Source: Halolactibacillus alkaliphilus (lineage in GTDB: Bacteria; Bacillota; Bacilli; Bacillales; Amphibacillaceae). Taken from it: 64,000 nt of DNA. Positions within the stretch are counted from its first letter, which is position 1. Every line of letters starts with the position of its first letter. The notes under the pieces were generated by a model. The model did not search any database. It was not told the DNA's origin and worked only from the letters and a program-made list of their open reading frames with translations. Below, in pieces: positions 32,615 through 43,495 of this stretch. Where the stretch lies: positions 1 through 64,000 of the forward strand of contig NZ_FOWN01000001.1 of the NCBI RefSeq assembly GCF_900115465.1, written 5' to 3'. The translations under genes were made by a program, and so were the position numbers.

Positions 32615-33970
32615 TTAAACGGCCTGTTTTTGTTTGCGATATATAATTTTCAGCCGGATAAGGAAACCAATAGCAGCACCAGTTAAGCCTATCGAAATAC
32701 CAATCCATAGCCCAAATGGTCCAAGGTCAGTAAAGCGAGCAAGAGAATAACCAATAGGGATACCTAATATCCAATAAGAAATAAACGCGATAAAGAAAGG
32801 AACTTTAACATCTTTATACCCGCGCAAGACCCCCTGTAAACCCGCCTGCGCACCATCAGATAGCTGAAAAAGGATGGCGATTAAAAAGAGGCTCCCAGCG
32901 TAGTGAATAACCTCAGTATCATTAGAATACCAGCCAGCAATCGACATTCTATTAAAATATAAAAATATAGCCGTAACCGATAGAACTCCAAGTCCGCTTA
33001 GAACGCCAAGGAAGCCATAATGTTTAGCGTTATCAAGCCGTTTGCCTCCAACAGAAAAACCAACAACGATGGTAAGGGCCATCGATAAGCTGAGTGGAAT
33101 CATGAAGATTAATGTTGTAAAACTGATGACGACTTGATTAGCAGCAATCACAACTGTTGAAAACATAGCGCCAATAAGCAACGTTACGACAGAAAAAATA
33201 CTCGCTTCAAAAAATATGGACAAGCCGATAGGGACACCAATCTTTAACTGTTCTTTAAAAGAAAGTAATGACGGTTTGACCCAGTCAATAAAGACGCGGT
33301 GCCGTCTAATATTCTCAATCTTAAACAACATAAAAATACTTGCAATTAGAATGACCCAATAGGTCAGTCCTGTCGCATAGCCGGCTCCAATACCTCCAAG
33401 TTCAGGGAAGCCAAATTTACCAAAAATCAAACTATAGTTAAAAAAGATATTAAAAGGCACAGCTAAGATAGTAATGAACATAGAAATGCGCGTCAAACCT
33501 TGTCCGTCATAAAAGTTTCTCAGTACATTTGAAATAAATAAAGGAATCACTCCAAAAGCAAGACCACCTAAATAATTAGCAGCGATATACTGAACTTTAG
33601 GATCTAAATCCATCAAATTCAAGATAGGAGATACCACAAACAGTCCTGCTATAATGATGGCAATAGCTATCATTAAGGCCAAATAAATAGCTTGAGTGAC
33701 TGTATTATGAATTTTATTTTGTTCATTACGACCCAAATGATGGGCGATAATTGGTGTAACAGCTAATGTGACACCGTTCATACCAGTAAATACAGGTGAC
33801 CACACACTAGCACCAATGGCCACACCTGCTAAGTCATTTGTTCCAACACGACCAGCCATAATGGTATCGACTAAATTCATCATGGACAAGCTAATTTGAG
33901 TGACCATGATGGGCCATAAAATTCTAAGAAACAAGTGCATTTTTTCTTTCAATGTATCAGCATGATACAC
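32615..33970 (-). CDS. MATE family efflux transporter
   Basis: A 451-residue, 12-helix membrane protein of the MATE (NorM-like) family, which exports cationic drugs or metabolites in exchange for Na+ or H+. The first helix contains LWPIMVTQISLSMMNLVDTIMAGRVG, as typical. Helix 7 starts LKIGVPIGLSIFFEASIFSV, mirroring the first half. The start is a GTG at 33970 with AGGAGGGG five bases upstream; the open frame continues 21 codons further without SD. Substrate unknown. Confidence 0.93.
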   Translation of the reverse strand: MYHADTLKEKMHLFLRILWPIMVTQISLSMMNLVDTIMAGRVGTNDLAGVAIGASVWSPVFTGMNGVTLAVTPIIAHHLGRNEQNKIHNTVTQAIYLALMIAIAIIIAGLFVVSPILNLMDLDPKVQYIAANYLGGLAFGVIPLFISNVLRNFYDGQGLTRISMFITILAVPFNIFFNYSLIFGKFGFPELGGIGAGYATGLTYWVILIASIFMLFKIENIRRHRVFIDWVKPSLLSFKEQLKIGVPIGLSIFFEASIFSVVTLLIGAMFSTVVIAANQVVISFTTLIFMIPLSLSMALTIVVGFSVGGKRLDNAKHYGFLGVLSGLGVLSVTAIFLYFNRMSIAGWYSNDTEVIHYAGSLFLIAILFQLSDGAQAGLQGVLRGYKDVKVPFFIAFISYWILGIPIGYSLARFTDLGPFGLWIGISIGLTGAAIGFLIRLKIIYRKQKQAV

Positions 33971-34053
33971 GTAAACCCCTCCTAAAAACAACATGTGTCT
34001 CTGTGCGTTGTTAAATAGATAGCTCAAATACAATCCGTTTGCTGAGCCATAAG

Positions 34054-34083
34054 AAAATCCCTCACAGGCGTGAGGGAGGTTTC
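34054..34083 (-). terminator. Terminator after HAD hydrolase gene
   Basis: TCCCTCAC-aggc-GTGAGGGA; on the minus strand TTTTCTT follows. Confidence 0.8.
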
Positions 34084-34136
34084 TGTCCGTTTAGATTATC
34101 CTACCAAACTACCGTAAAAAAGACAATCTATATATT

Positions 34137-34910
34137 TTAGAGACGTTTAATGATTGGTAGTACTTCTTTTAAACGTTTAACTTCATAAGTGGGTTGAATG
34201 TCTTTTACGGTTTGGTTATGATGGTTAATCCAAATGTTTTTCATACCTATTCTGTTTGATCCTAAAATATCGGTATTTAAATTATCGCCAATCATAATCG
34301 CATCTGATTTATCTGTGTCTGCAAGTGATAGGGCATATTCAAAGATAGCAGGATCAGGTTTACCGCGACCAAATTCACCTGAAATAACAACATGATTGAA
34401 GCGTTGCGCAATTTCTTTTGTGATATCAAGTTTTAAGCGTTGTAGAGATGGTGCACCATTGGTGAGTAAGAGTAACGTATAATCGTCTCTTAATTCATCT
34501 AGGACATCGAATGTCTCTTCATAAGTGAAGGGGTGCTTCATACGTTCAACAATAAATCGCTCACTTAAAGTCTTAGCAAGTGCATCATCGTCAATATTGA
34601 GTGCGAGCAAGCCTTGTTTCCAAGCGTTAAACTGATAGTTTGGAATCGTTGTTTTCATTTGTTGAAAAGCTTCACCAGGGTCGTCAAATGTCCCCCATAA
34701 GCCTTCAAATGGATTAATACCAATCATTTGGGTATGTTCATAAGTTGGATAGGATTGATAGAGTTTGCGAGCAGCAGATCGAACAGCTTCTTCAAGTGCT
34801 GAAGCATCGATATTAGCTACTGATTCGCACGTACGATCAAAAGCGGTTTGAATACTTTTCTTGTCCCATAGTAACGTATCATCTAAGTCAAAACAAATTG
34901 TCTTTAACAT
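34137..34910 (-). CDS. HAD superfamily hydrolase (YjjG-like)
   Basis: A 257-residue cytoplasmic phosphatase. Motif I is CFDLDDTL (nucleophile Asp at about 8), motif II LLLTNGAP, the lysine in GRGKPDPAIF and motif III IMIGDNLNTDILG. A helical cap lies between motifs I and II (about 16-95). The subgroup with DLDDTL and NGAP includes YjjG-type 5'-nucleotidases that clean up abnormal nucleotides; substrate here is inferred at low confidence. Alone, divergent from yybS. Confidence 0.85.
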   Translation of the reverse strand: MLKTICFDLDDTLLWDKKSIQTAFDRTCESVANIDASALEEAVRSAARKLYQSYPTYEHTQMIGINPFEGLWGTFDDPGEAFQQMKTTIPNYQFNAWKQGLLALNIDDDALAKTLSERFIVERMKHPFTYEETFDVLDELRDDYTLLLLTNGAPSLQRLKLDITKEIAQRFNHVVISGEFGRGKPDPAIFEYALSLADTDKSDAIMIGDNLNTDILGSNRIGMKNIWINHHNQTVKDIQPTYEVKRLKEVLPIIKRL

Positions 34911-35024
34911 ATGTTTCCCCCTCTAATGTCTCTTGGATAACTTTTTTCTATTATAACAAGGAACAGTTAAAACGACAGGTTTTTTTTCTAAAAAGTTTGA
35001 CAATAGTCAAAAAACCGCTTAGAT

Positions 35025-35053
35025 TTGTGCTTTCAATCATGAATCGTTATAAT
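35025..35053 (+). promoter_or_regulatory. Candidate yybS-gdpP promoter
   Basis: TTGTGC, 17-base spacer, TATAAT, in the 308-base divergent gap 34911-35218. A TTGACA at 34996 with TAGATT 17 bases on is another option. Nothing else is seen in this gap. Confidence 0.5.
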
Positions 35054-35218
35054 TATTTAAGCATGACGTCTCCAGAGAAAAGTGAGAGAATCATTGTGGA
35101 AACTGTTTAAAGCGACCGTAATTTGGTATACTTGAGTAGGTGCTGTATATTTACAAGCACGAGAGAAATCAGTCTATTACTACGTGTCGTTAATCTATGA
35201 ATATATCGAGGTGTCTTT

Positions 35219-36166
35219 ATGAATGAACAACAAAATCAATGGATTAAGGACTTGGTGATGTATGGTGGATTATTTATTATCTTACTCGTACTCGCATCTA
35301 TCGCACCAGGCGCTACCTTATTCATTGTCGCAGGAATGCCTGTGCCACTAACAATCTTTACGTATAAGCACGGTTATAAACGAGGACTCATCATGAGTGG
35401 CATTGTCTTACTTAGTACGTCTATTTTCGCTTTTACTCTTTTCATTATATCTTTACCACTTGCCGGACTGTCAATCCTTGTCGGACTCCTAGTAGGAGAG
35501 GCGATTAGAAAACAAAAACATCCGTATGAGACGTTGGCACAAGGTACGATGGGATATATGATAGGATTTATCTTACTCATTTTTGTTGTGGAGACATTCA
35601 TGGGTGTGAGTCTCATGACTGAATACCGTGTCGTAATTCAAGAGTCACTGGCACAGTCAGGACAATTAATGGAAGCAACTGGTTTAGAGGTAACAGAAGA
35701 TACATTGGCTGCTATTGAACAGCAAATGTTGATCGTCTTAGATTTACTTCCAGCTATTCTCTTGGTTGGCTCACTTATATTTGCTCTTATTTTACAGTTT
35801 CTGAGTTATAAGATGATAAATACGCTTGATCATCAAAAGTATCGTTTTCCACCTTTTTATCGTTTCCAATTACCTAAAGCGACAATCTGGCTGTTTTTAG
35901 TGGTCATCATTCTCGACTTGATTGATTTCGGTCCAGATGCTTTTATGACGATTGTTCTCATGAACGTGCTCCTTGTGTTTGGGTTATTGTTCTCTCTACA
36001 AGGATTGTCATTTATGTTTTATTACTTAAATTATAAGAAGCAATCAAAAGTATTAGGTATTGTGTTGATGGTTATTGGTCTGGTAATTTTACCTGTAGGT
36101 CTGTACGTAACTAGAATCTTAGGTATAATTGATATAGGCTTTATGTTGCGGAAACGATTAAAATAA
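35219..36166 (+). CDS. yybS: DUF2232 membrane protein YybS
   Basis: A 315-residue protein with about eight hydrophobic segments, starting MNEQQNQWIKDLVMYGG and including APGATLFIVAGMPVPLTIFTYKHG. This is the DUF2232/YybS family, regularly upstream of gdpP in Bacillaceae; its role is unknown and a transporter-like fold is assumed. The SD is GAGGTG. It is 35 bases before gdpP and likely co-transcribed with it. Confidence 0.88.
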   Translation: MNEQQNQWIKDLVMYGGLFIILLVLASIAPGATLFIVAGMPVPLTIFTYKHGYKRGLIMSGIVLLSTSIFAFTLFIISLPLAGLSILVGLLVGEAIRKQKHPYETLAQGTMGYMIGFILLIFVVETFMGVSLMTEYRVVIQESLAQSGQLMEATGLEVTEDTLAAIEQQMLIVLDLLPAILLVGSLIFALILQFLSYKMINTLDHQKYRFPPFYRFQLPKATIWLFLVVIILDLIDFGPDAFMTIVLMNVLLVFGLLFSLQGLSFMFYYLNYKKQSKVLGIVLMVIGLVILPVGLYVTRILGIIDIGFMLRKRLK

Positions 36167-36201
36167 CCAGACAATCCTCATATAAGTAGGAGTTGAAGAC
36201 G

Positions 36202-38175
36202 ATGCAGAAATGGTGGGTTAAACCAGACCTGAAAAGGCATATTATAGTAAACTATGTTTTATCTTTTTTGCTATTAGGATTTACATGGTTTATCGCATGG
36301 CCTTTAGGATTGTTGATGACCGTTCTATTGGGGCTCGCGCTTTACTATACCATTAAGCAAGAACATCAAATCACAGAAGAACAAGAAGAATATATATCGA
36401 CGCTTTCTCACCGAGTGAAGAAAGTAGGCGAAGAGGCCTTACTAGAAATGCCGATCGGCATTTTACTCTATAGTGAAAACTATCAAATTGAGTGGGCTAA
36501 TCGTTTTATGAATAGCTTCAGTGAAGGTGATACGTTAGTTGGTGAAGCATTAGATGTGTTTGATCAACAATTACTGCAAGCAATTAAAGAGGAAAAAGAC
36601 CATATTACAATTGATGTGGAAGATAAAAGCTTCCTTGTGACAATCAAAAAAGAAGAGCGACTTCTATACTTCTCTGATCGAACGAAACAAATTGAAATAC
36701 AGACCCGTTATTCAAAAGAGAAAACAGTGTTAGGTATCATCTTTTTAGATAATTACGAAGAGATTACTTCTGGTATGGATGATACAGCTAAAAGTCATGT
36801 TAATTCTGATGTGACGTCATTATTAAATGATTGGTCTAACCGTTACGGTATTTATTTAAAACGGATATCTCAGGAGCGTTTTTTAGCTATCCTAAGTAAA
36901 GAAATCCTGTATGAACTTGAACAGACAAAGTTTGATGTTTTAGATGAAGTAAGAGAACTTATTTCAGATAATAAAAATGTCCCACTGACGTTAAGTTTTG
37001 GTGTTGGGTATGGCAATGTGAGCTTACCACAACTCGGGGAACTGGCTCAATCGAGTTTGGATTTAGCTTTAGGACGTGGGGGAGATCAAGTCGTCTTAAA
37101 AGATGATGAGGGGAAAGTAAGATTCTTTGGTGGGAAGACGAACCCAATGGAAAAGCGTACACGTGTTAGAGCACGAGTGATTTCACATGCATTACAAGAT
37201 TTAGTTATTCAAAGTGAACAAGTCATTATTATGGGACATAAAAGTCCAGATATGGATTCAATTGGCTCAGCGATTGGTGTTTTGAAAATGGCGATTAGTA
37301 ATGATGTCGACGGTTATATCGTTATTGATGAAGATGAGTTTGACTCAGGTGTCGAGCGTTTAATGCATGAAGTAAAAAATACAGCATTATTAGAACATTT
37401 TATTACACGAGAAGAAGCGTTGGAACTTGTAACAAAGCAAACATTACTTGTAGTAGTAGACACACATAAGCCGGCGCTCGTCCAAGAAGAAAAACTGTTA
37501 AATAAGACAGAACACGTTGTGGTGATTGATCACCATCGTCGTGGGGAAGAATTCATCGATCAACCTATTCTCGTCTATATGGAGCCTTATGCCTCCTCTA
37601 CAGCAGAGCTCATTACAGAGTTACTTGAGTATCAACCAAAACGTTTAAAACTCACAAGCCTAGAAGCTACGGCGCTTTTAGCGGGAATTATAGTAGATAC
37701 GAAGAGTTTTACACTAAGAACAGGCTCGCGTACATTTGATGCGGCCTCGTACTTACGCTCAAAAGGCGCTGATACAATTCTAGTTCAACGCTTCTTAGAA
37801 GAAGATTTAGATATATATATTAAGCGCGCCCGCTTAATTGAGCAAGCTGTTATTCATCATGGATGTGTAGCTATAGCAAGGGCAAGTAAGGGTGAAACTT
37901 TTGGTCCGGTCGTGATTGCTCAAGCAGCAGATACGCTGCTTACGATGAGTGGGATTGAAGCCGCTTTTGTTATATCAGAACGAAGTGATGGTCGCGTGGG
38001 TATTAGTGCACGTTCGCTAGGGGATGTCAATGTGCAGCGTGTTATGGAACAGATGGACGGGGGCGGTCATTTAACAAATGCCGCAACACAACTTGCGAAT
38101 ATTTCGATTGAAGAAGCTTATGGTAGGCTTCTTGAAATAATAGGTGAACTATTTGAAGGAGGAACTAGAGAATGA
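36202..38175 (+). CDS. gdpP: Cyclic-di-AMP phosphodiesterase GdpP
   Basis: GdpP hydrolyses c-di-AMP to pApA and so affects cell-wall and osmotic homeostasis. The 657-residue protein has two N-terminal membrane helices, a PAS-like domain, a GGDEF domain whose active-site motif is lost ([12 protein letters not shown]), and the DHH-DHHA1 catalytic part with [25 protein letters not shown] and GGGHLTNAA. All metal-binding motifs appear present. The ATG at 36202 follows GGAG nine bases upstream. Its stop overlaps the rplI start. Confidence 0.96.
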   Translation: MQKWWVKPDLKRHIIVNYVLSFLLLGFTWFIAWPLGLLMTVLLGLALYYTIKQEHQITEEQEEYISTLSHRVKKVGEEALLEMPIGILLYSENYQIEWANRFMNSFSEGDTLVGEALDVFDQQLLQAIKEEKDHITIDVEDKSFLVTIKKEERLLYFSDRTKQIEIQTRYSKEKTVLGIIFLDNYEEITSGMDDTAKSHVNSDVTSLLNDWSNRYGIYLKRISQERFLAILSKEILYELEQTKFDVLDEVRELISDNKNVPLTLSFGVGYGNVSLPQLGELAQSSLDLALGRGGDQVVLKDDEGKVRFFGGKTNPMEKRTRVRARVISHALQDLVIQSEQVIIMGHKSPDMDSIGSAIGVLKMAISNDVDGYIVIDEDEFDSGVERLMHEVKNTALLEHFITREEALELVTKQTLLVVVDTHKPALVQEEKLLNKTEHVVVIDHHRRGEEFIDQPILVYMEPYASSTAELITELLEYQPKRLKLTSLEATALLAGIIVDTKSFTLRTGSRTFDAASYLRSKGADTILVQRFLEEDLDIYIKRARLIEQAVIHHGCVAIARASKGETFGPVVIAQAADTLLTMSGIEAAFVISERSDGRVGISARSLGDVNVQRVMEQMDGGGHLTNAATQLANISIEEAYGRLLEIIGELFEGGTRE

Positions 38176-38618
38176 AAGTGATTTTCACACAAGATGTTAA
38201 AGGAAAAGGGAAAAAAGGCGAAGTGAAAAATGTTTCTGAAGGCTATGCTCGTAATTATCTATTAAAGAATAATTTAGCTGTAGAAGCAACACAAGGTAAT
38301 TTAAAAGGACTTGAAGCACAAAAGAATAAAGAAAAACAAAAAGAACAAGAAGAAGTTAAAAAAGCAGAACAACTGCGCGATACACTGAAAACACTAGAAG
38401 TGACATTGAAGACGAAAGCTGGTGACGGTGGTCGATTATTTGGGTCCATTACAAGTAAACAAATCGCTGAAGAACTACAAAAAGCACATAATATTAAAAT
38501 TGATAAGCGAAAAATAGAGCTTGATCAACCGATTAGGTCACTCGGCTACACAAATGTACCAGTAAAATTACACAACGACGTTACAGGTGAAATTAAAGTA
38601 CATGTGCTAGAACAATAA
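38172..38618 (+). CDS. rplI: 50S ribosomal protein L9
   Basis: A 148-residue two-domain protein: N-terminal [20 protein letters not shown], a long Lys/Glu-rich connecting helix (about 45-75) and a C-terminal RNA-binding domain with [16 protein letters not shown]. The overlap with gdpP (ATGA) and synteny are standard. A hairpin terminator follows. Confidence 0.98.
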   Translation: MKVIFTQDVKGKGKKGEVKNVSEGYARNYLLKNNLAVEATQGNLKGLEAQKNKEKQKEQEEVKKAEQLRDTLKTLEVTLKTKAGDGGRLFGSITSKQIAEELQKAHNIKIDKRKIELDQPIRSLGYTNVPVKLHNDVTGEIKVHVLEQ

Positions 38619-38629
38619 AGAACGGATAT

Positions 38630-38657
38630 AGAGGGGAGTGAATCCTCTCTTTGTTTT
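38630..38657 (+). terminator. rplI terminator
   Basis: AGAGG-ggagtgaat-CCTCT followed by TTTGTTTTT; moderate strength. Confidence 0.6.
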
Positions 38658-38732
38658 TATCTATATAAAGAAAAGGATCAATGGTCTAAGATGTTAGATG
38701 AGGTAAAAACGAACCTTTAGGGAGTGATAAAG

Positions 38733-40100
38733 ATGAGCGAAGACTATTTAGATGCTAGAAGACCTCCGCATAGCATTGAGGCTGAACAAGCAGTGATTGG
38801 TGCGATTTTCCTTGAACCAGAAGCGATGTCAACAGCCTCAGAATTTTTATTACCGTATGATTTTTACCGTCCAAGTCATCAGCGCATTTTTCAAGTGATG
38901 ATGCAGCTCAGTGATCGTGGAGAGCCGATTGATTTACTAACGGTGACCAACGCTTTAAATTCTAGCAAGTTGTTAGAGGAAGTTGGAGGGGTAAGTTATC
39001 TAACAGAACTCGCTGATGCTGTTCCAACAGCGGCCAACATTGCTTATTATACGAAAATTGTTGAAGAAAAGTCTGTTTTACGTCGCTTAATTCGAACAGC
39101 TACAGACATTGTCACAGAGAGTTTTAACCGAGAGGACGAACTTGAAGATGTCTTAAGTGAAGCAGAAAAGAATATTCTTGATGTTAGTAATCGTCAGAAT
39201 GCTAATGCTTTTAAAAATATTAAAGATGTCTTAATTGATGTGTATGACAATATTGAACAACTGCATGAAAAAAGTGGTGATGTAACAGGTATTCCTACAG
39301 GTTTTAGAGATTTAGATAAGATTACTTCTGGATTTCAGCGAAATGACTTAATTATTGTGGCTGCTCGTCCATCTGTTGGGAAAACCGCTTTTGCTTTGAA
39401 CGTTGCTCAAAACGTAGCCATAAAAACGGATGAAAATGTAGCCATCTTTAGTTTAGAGATGGGAGCTGATCAACTGGTCAGTCGTATGTTATGTGCCGAA
39501 GGTAATATTGATGCGCAGCGCTTAAGAACTGGAAGTCTTGAAGCAGAAGACTGGACAAAGCTAACGATGGCCATGGGAAGTTTATCAAACGCAGGAATTT
39601 TTATTGATGATTCACCAGGTATTCGGGTAAATGAAATCAGATCAAAATGTCGTCGATTAAAACAAGAACACGGCCTTGGTATGATCTTAATTGATTATTT
39701 GCAACTCATTCAAGGAAGTGGCGCAAGCGCGAAAGAAAATCGTCAACAAGAAGTATCGGAAATATCACGGTCTTTAAAGGGACTTGCGCGTGAGTTAGAA
39801 GTGCCTGTCATCGCCTTATCACAGCTATCACGTGGGGTAGAGCAGCGGCAAGATAAACGACCAATGATGTCTGATTTGCGTGAATCAGGCTCAATTGAGC
39901 AGGATGCGGATATTGTTGGTTTTTTATATCGTGACGATTATTATGATAAAGAATCAGAAAAGCAAAATATTATTGAAATTATTATCGCAAAACAACGTAA
40001 TGGTCCTGTAGGGACCGTCGAATTAGCTTTCGTAAAAGAATACAATAAATTTGTTGATTTAGATCATCGCTATTCTGCCCAAGACATACCGTCAGCTTAA
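38733..40100 (+). CDS. dnaB: Replicative DNA helicase (DnaB family; B. subtilis DnaC)
   Basis: The hexameric 5'-3' helicase of the replication fork. The 455 residues have the N-terminal collar domain (PPHSIEAEQAVIGAIF), linker, and RecA-like C-domain with Walker A ARPSVGKTAFALN, Walker B GMILIDYLQLI, and the LRESGSIEQDADIVGFLYR segment. The ATG at 38733 lies a few bases after AGGGAG; a GTG three codons upstream falls inside that SD. The rplI-dnaB-purA order is conserved in Bacillaceae. Confidence 0.97.
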   Translation: MSEDYLDARRPPHSIEAEQAVIGAIFLEPEAMSTASEFLLPYDFYRPSHQRIFQVMMQLSDRGEPIDLLTVTNALNSSKLLEEVGGVSYLTELADAVPTAANIAYYTKIVEEKSVLRRLIRTATDIVTESFNREDELEDVLSEAEKNILDVSNRQNANAFKNIKDVLIDVYDNIEQLHEKSGDVTGIPTGFRDLDKITSGFQRNDLIIVAARPSVGKTAFALNVAQNVAIKTDENVAIFSLEMGADQLVSRMLCAEGNIDAQRLRTGSLEAEDWTKLTMAMGSLSNAGIFIDDSPGIRVNEIRSKCRRLKQEHGLGMILIDYLQLIQGSGASAKENRQQEVSEISRSLKGLARELEVPVIALSQLSRGVEQRQDKRPMMSDLRESGSIEQDADIVGFLYRDDYYDKESEKQNIIEIIIAKQRNGPVGTVELAFVKEYNKFVDLDHRYSAQDIPSA

Positions 40101-40139
40101 ATCAAGCCCATCACAGTGAACAAAAGTGATGGGCTTGAT
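40101..40139 (+). terminator. Hairpin after dnaB
   Basis: ATCAAGCCCATCAC pairs exactly with GTGATGGGCTTGAT but no T-run follows; a 3'-end stabiliser or weak terminator. Confidence 0.6.
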
Positions 40140-40230
40140 GCGTGTATAAAACCAAACATTCTATCTGAAAATAAGATGATTTCAATCTAAATAACATATC
40201 GCTTATCCGTGATTTTTATTCGTATTTTCA

Positions 40231-40277
40231 TTGTTATTCAACGATTTAATTGATAAAATGAAGCTGTATCAATTAAA
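40231..40277 (+). promoter_or_regulatory. purA promoter overlapped by an inverted repeat
   Basis: TTGTTA (40231), 17-base spacer, TAAAAT (40254). An exact 11-base inverted repeat TTTAATTGATA / TATCAATTAAA with an 11-base spacer (40245-40277) covers the -10 and the start region, as an operator or 5' hairpin would. A single weak PurBox-like CGAAC (40282) follows; the second box of a PurR site was not found. Confidence 0.5.
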
Positions 40278-40335
40278 AACACGAACAATATTGAATATAA
40301 AAACAAAAACAAACGGAAAGTATGAGGTGCGGTAA

Positions 40336-41625
40336 ATGACATCAGTCGTAGTCGTAGGAACGCAATGGGGAGACGAAGGAAAAGGGAAAATTACTGACTT
40401 TTTATCACAAGATGCAGAGGTCGTTGCCCGTTATCAAGGGGGGAATAACGCAGGTCACACGATTAAGTTCGATGAGACCACGTATAAGTTACACTTAATA
40501 CCTTCGGGCATTTTCTTTAAAGAAAAGACAAGCGTATTAGGTAATGGAATGGTCATTGACCCTAAAGCACTCGTCGAGGAAATAGCTTATTTACACGAAC
40601 GAGACGTCACGACAGATCAATTAAGAATTAGTAATCGCGCCCATGTTATTTTACCGTATCATATTACGCAAGATATATTGGAAGAGGATCAAAAAGGTGC
40701 GTTAAAGATAGGAACAACGAAAAAAGGTATTGGCCCATGTTATATGGACAAAGCAGCACGAATAGGAATTCGCATAGCGGACTTACTTGATAAGGAAGTA
40801 TTTAAAGAAAAACTAACACAAAATTTAGCAGCTAAAAATCGCTTGTTCACTAAAATGTTTGAGGCAAAACCACTTAACTTTGATGATATTTTTGAGCCCT
40901 ATTATCGCTACGGACAGCAAGTCAAACAGTACGTTGTAGACACATCAGTTGTTTTAAATGATGCGATTGATCACGGGCGCCGGGTATTATTTGAAGGTGC
41001 TCAAGGCGTTATGCTAGATATTGACCAAGGGACATATCCTTTTGTCACGTCATCTAATCCAGTGGCTGGAGGGGTAACCATTGGCTCGGGAGTAGGTCCA
41101 TCAAAAATCAATCGTGTTGTGGGTGTTTCTAAAGCTTATACAACACGGGTAGGAGATGGCCCTTTTCCAACAGAACTGGATAACGAAATAGGTGAATTGA
41201 TTCGAGAAGTAGGTCGTGAATACGGAACGACGACGGGTCGCGCGCGTCGCGTTGGTTGGTTTGATAGTGTTGTTGTGAGGCATGCGCGAAGAGTAAGTGG
41301 CATTACCGATTTATCACTTAACTCATTAGATGTGCTCACAGGAATAGAAGAATTAAATATTTGCGTAGCCTATCGTTACCAAGGCGAATTGATTCGTGAG
41401 TTTCCGGCGAGCTTAAAAGTTTTGGGTGAATGTGAACCTGTGTATGAAACACTGCCAGGATGGAAAGAGGATATTACACATGTGCGCTCCCTTGATGAGT
41501 TACCAGTAAATGCCCGTCATTATTTAGAGCGTATTTCACAATTGTCAGAAATTCCATTATCAATTTTTTCTGTAGGGCCAGACCGCACGCAAACAAACAT
41601 TGTTAAGAATGTTTATCGTTTATAG
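40336..41625 (+). CDS. purA: Adenylosuccinate synthetase
   Basis: PurA joins IMP and aspartate with GTP to make adenylosuccinate, the first step from IMP to AMP. The 429 residues start [20 protein letters not shown] (GDEGKGK P-loop), then [17 protein letters not shown] and the C-terminal guanine-binding SVGPDRTQT. Length is normal. With guaB at the other end of the window, both branches from IMP are present. Confidence 0.98.
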   Translation: MTSVVVVGTQWGDEGKGKITDFLSQDAEVVARYQGGNNAGHTIKFDETTYKLHLIPSGIFFKEKTSVLGNGMVIDPKALVEEIAYLHERDVTTDQLRISNRAHVILPYHITQDILEEDQKGALKIGTTKKGIGPCYMDKAARIGIRIADLLDKEVFKEKLTQNLAAKNRLFTKMFEAKPLNFDDIFEPYYRYGQQVKQYVVDTSVVLNDAIDHGRRVLFEGAQGVMLDIDQGTYPFVTSSNPVAGGVTIGSGVGPSKINRVVGVSKAYTTRVGDGPFPTELDNEIGELIREVGREYGTTTGRARRVGWFDSVVVRHARRVSGITDLSLNSLDVLTGIEELNICVAYRYQGELIREFPASLKVLGECEPVYETLPGWKEDITHVRSLDELPVNARHYLERISQLSEIPLSIFSVGPDRTQTNIVKNVYRL

Positions 41626-41644
41626 ATTTGTAAATAATTACAGC

Positions 41645-41672
41645 AACGCCACCTAGAAAAAGGTGGCGTTTT
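41645..41672 (+). terminator. purA terminator
   Basis: AACGCCACC-tagaaaaa-GGTGGCGTT then TTT. A second hairpin, TAACACCA/TGGTGTTA, follows at 41720-41747. Confidence 0.88.
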
Positions 41673-41891
41673 CGTATGCGCAAAAAGACGCTTTTTTCAG
41701 CAAATCAGCACACATAAAATAACACCAATTAAAAGATAATGGTGTTAAAAAATAACGTTAATTTCCGGTAAATACCAACTATGATACAGTTATGTTACAT
41801 TATGATTAAAAGGGTTCCGTTCGTAAATCTACCTATGGTAAGCTACAAGAGTCGAAAAAAAACAGCCATTCCTTAGTAGGAGGATTTAACT

Positions 41892-43343
41892 ATGTTACCC
41901 GAAATCACAAAACATATAACAAAAAAGAATATATTGATTGCGCTTTTCACTACTTTTCTTATTACCCTCATCGTTGGCGCTTTAAACATGCAACAAAATG
42001 TTGCTTACGCGAGTGAAGGATTTGAGTTAAAAACAATTTCTCACGTTTACCTGGACGATACCCATGTTGGTCCGGTTAACGATGAAGCTGCTGTTGAAAC
42101 TTTGATTGAACAAGCGATAGAAGAGGAAAGCGCACGTCGTGACGATGATTATACGTTAGATATTAAACAAAACGTATCATTTGTAAGAGAGACAGCTTTT
42201 GGTCCAACGGACCAAGAACAGGCGACCCTTAGGAATATAGAGGAACAGCTGGACATTGATGTGAAGGCAACAACATTACAATTTGATGGTGATGTTGTCG
42301 GTTATTTCAAGGATGAAGAGGCAATTGAAACACTGCTCTTTCATTATCAAAAGAACTTTGTTGATGAAGATATTTTAAACGAAATAGCAGATGTTGAAGA
42401 TGGGGAAGAGATTCATATTAAGCGCGGAGATACTGTTATTAAAGGTGTATCGTTCTCTCGCCCAGTTGAAACGTCAGAAGCGGTTGTTTCTGAAGAAGAG
42501 CTACTTACTTTAGATGAAGGTTTACGACTTTTAGAAAAGGGAACCTTAACAGACAAAATTCATACGGTGAAGTCTGGTGATACATTATTCAGTATTGAAA
42601 GTCAGTATGATATAACCCTTGATCAATTATTTGCGATAAACAAAGATTTATCAGAAGAGACGGTTTTACAACTTGATCAAGAAATTAACGTGACTACTTA
42701 TGCACCATTTGTTGATGTCATTGTAAAACAAGAACAGCTTGTTGAAGAGGTTATTAAATTTGAAACAATTACAGAAGAAACAGATGATCTGTTTAAAGGT
42801 GAAACACGTACAGTGACAGAAGGAAGTAACGGTTCAAAAGAAGTAACGTACGAAATCGAACGTATTAATGGCAAAGTTACTTCGAAAGAAGTACTAGAGT
42901 CAACGGTCACAAAAGACGCTGTTAATAAGGTCATTGAAAAAGGAACAAAAGTAATTTCTTCACGTGGTACAGGAGATTTTAGCTGGCCTGCAGTAGGCGG
43001 TTATATGTCAAGTTCTTACGGTCCACGTTGGGGGTCTTTCCATAAAGGCATTGATATTGCCCGCCCATCAAATCGCAATATTCTAGCAAGTGACAACGGT
43101 GTTGTTGAGAGTATACGTTACGATGCAAACGGTTATGGTCACTACCTAGTGGTAAACCATAACAACGGTTATAAAACATTGTACGCGCATTTATCTCATA
43201 TCAGTGTAAGTATTGGTCAAACTGTACCAAAAGGTGCTGTTCTTGGTACAATGGGTTCAACAGGTCGCTCGACAGGTATTCACTTACACTTTGAAGTGTT
43301 AAAAAATGGGGCTAATATTAACCCAGCATCTGTATTAAACTAA
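41892..43343 (+). CDS. Secreted LysM-G5-M23 peptidoglycan endopeptidase
   Basis: A 483-residue wall protein. An N-terminal signal or anchor helix (about 15-38, ending in AYASE) precedes a 150-residue region of unknown type, a LysM wall-binding domain (IHTVKSGDTLFSIESQYDI, about 218-262), a G5 domain (about 268-350) and a C-terminal M23 LytM peptidase with HKGIDIARP and HLHFEV zinc ligands. It probably cleaves peptide cross-links in peptidoglycan. SD TAGGAGGA. Lying close upstream of walRK, it would be a natural WalR target, though no clear WalR box pair was found. Confidence 0.92.
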   Translation: MLPEITKHITKKNILIALFTTFLITLIVGALNMQQNVAYASEGFELKTISHVYLDDTHVGPVNDEAAVETLIEQAIEEESARRDDDYTLDIKQNVSFVRETAFGPTDQEQATLRNIEEQLDIDVKATTLQFDGDVVGYFKDEEAIETLLFHYQKNFVDEDILNEIADVEDGEEIHIKRGDTVIKGVSFSRPVETSEAVVSEEELLTLDEGLRLLEKGTLTDKIHTVKSGDTLFSIESQYDITLDQLFAINKDLSEETVLQLDQEINVTTYAPFVDVIVKQEQLVEEVIKFETITEETDDLFKGETRTVTEGSNGSKEVTYEIERINGKVTSKEVLESTVTKDAVNKVIEKGTKVISSRGTGDFSWPAVGGYMSSSYGPRWGSFHKGIDIARPSNRNILASDNGVVESIRYDANGYGHYLVVNHNNGYKTLYAHLSHISVSIGQTVPKGAVLGTMGSTGRSTGIHLHFEVLKNGANINPASVLN

Positions 43344-43358
43344 AAGATTGATCTATAT

Positions 43359-43400
43359 AAAACCTCCATGACTTTGATGAAAGTACATGGAGGTTTTTTT
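43359..43400 (+). terminator. Terminator after M23 gene
   Basis: AAAACCTCCATG pairs with CATGGAGGTTTT and is followed by further T's. Confidence 0.92.
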
Positions 43401-43495
43401 CATGGTTAAAGAGTATCTAAACCGCAACAGATATGCTAAGATGAATGTAATTTAATGGCGGTTTTTAAAGGTGCATGAAGTGAAGGAGGGAAGTC

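Noticed and set aside
34898-35110. 70-codon ORF in the HAD-yybS gap
   Set aside because: It overlaps the HAD start and the candidate promoter and has no recognisable features.
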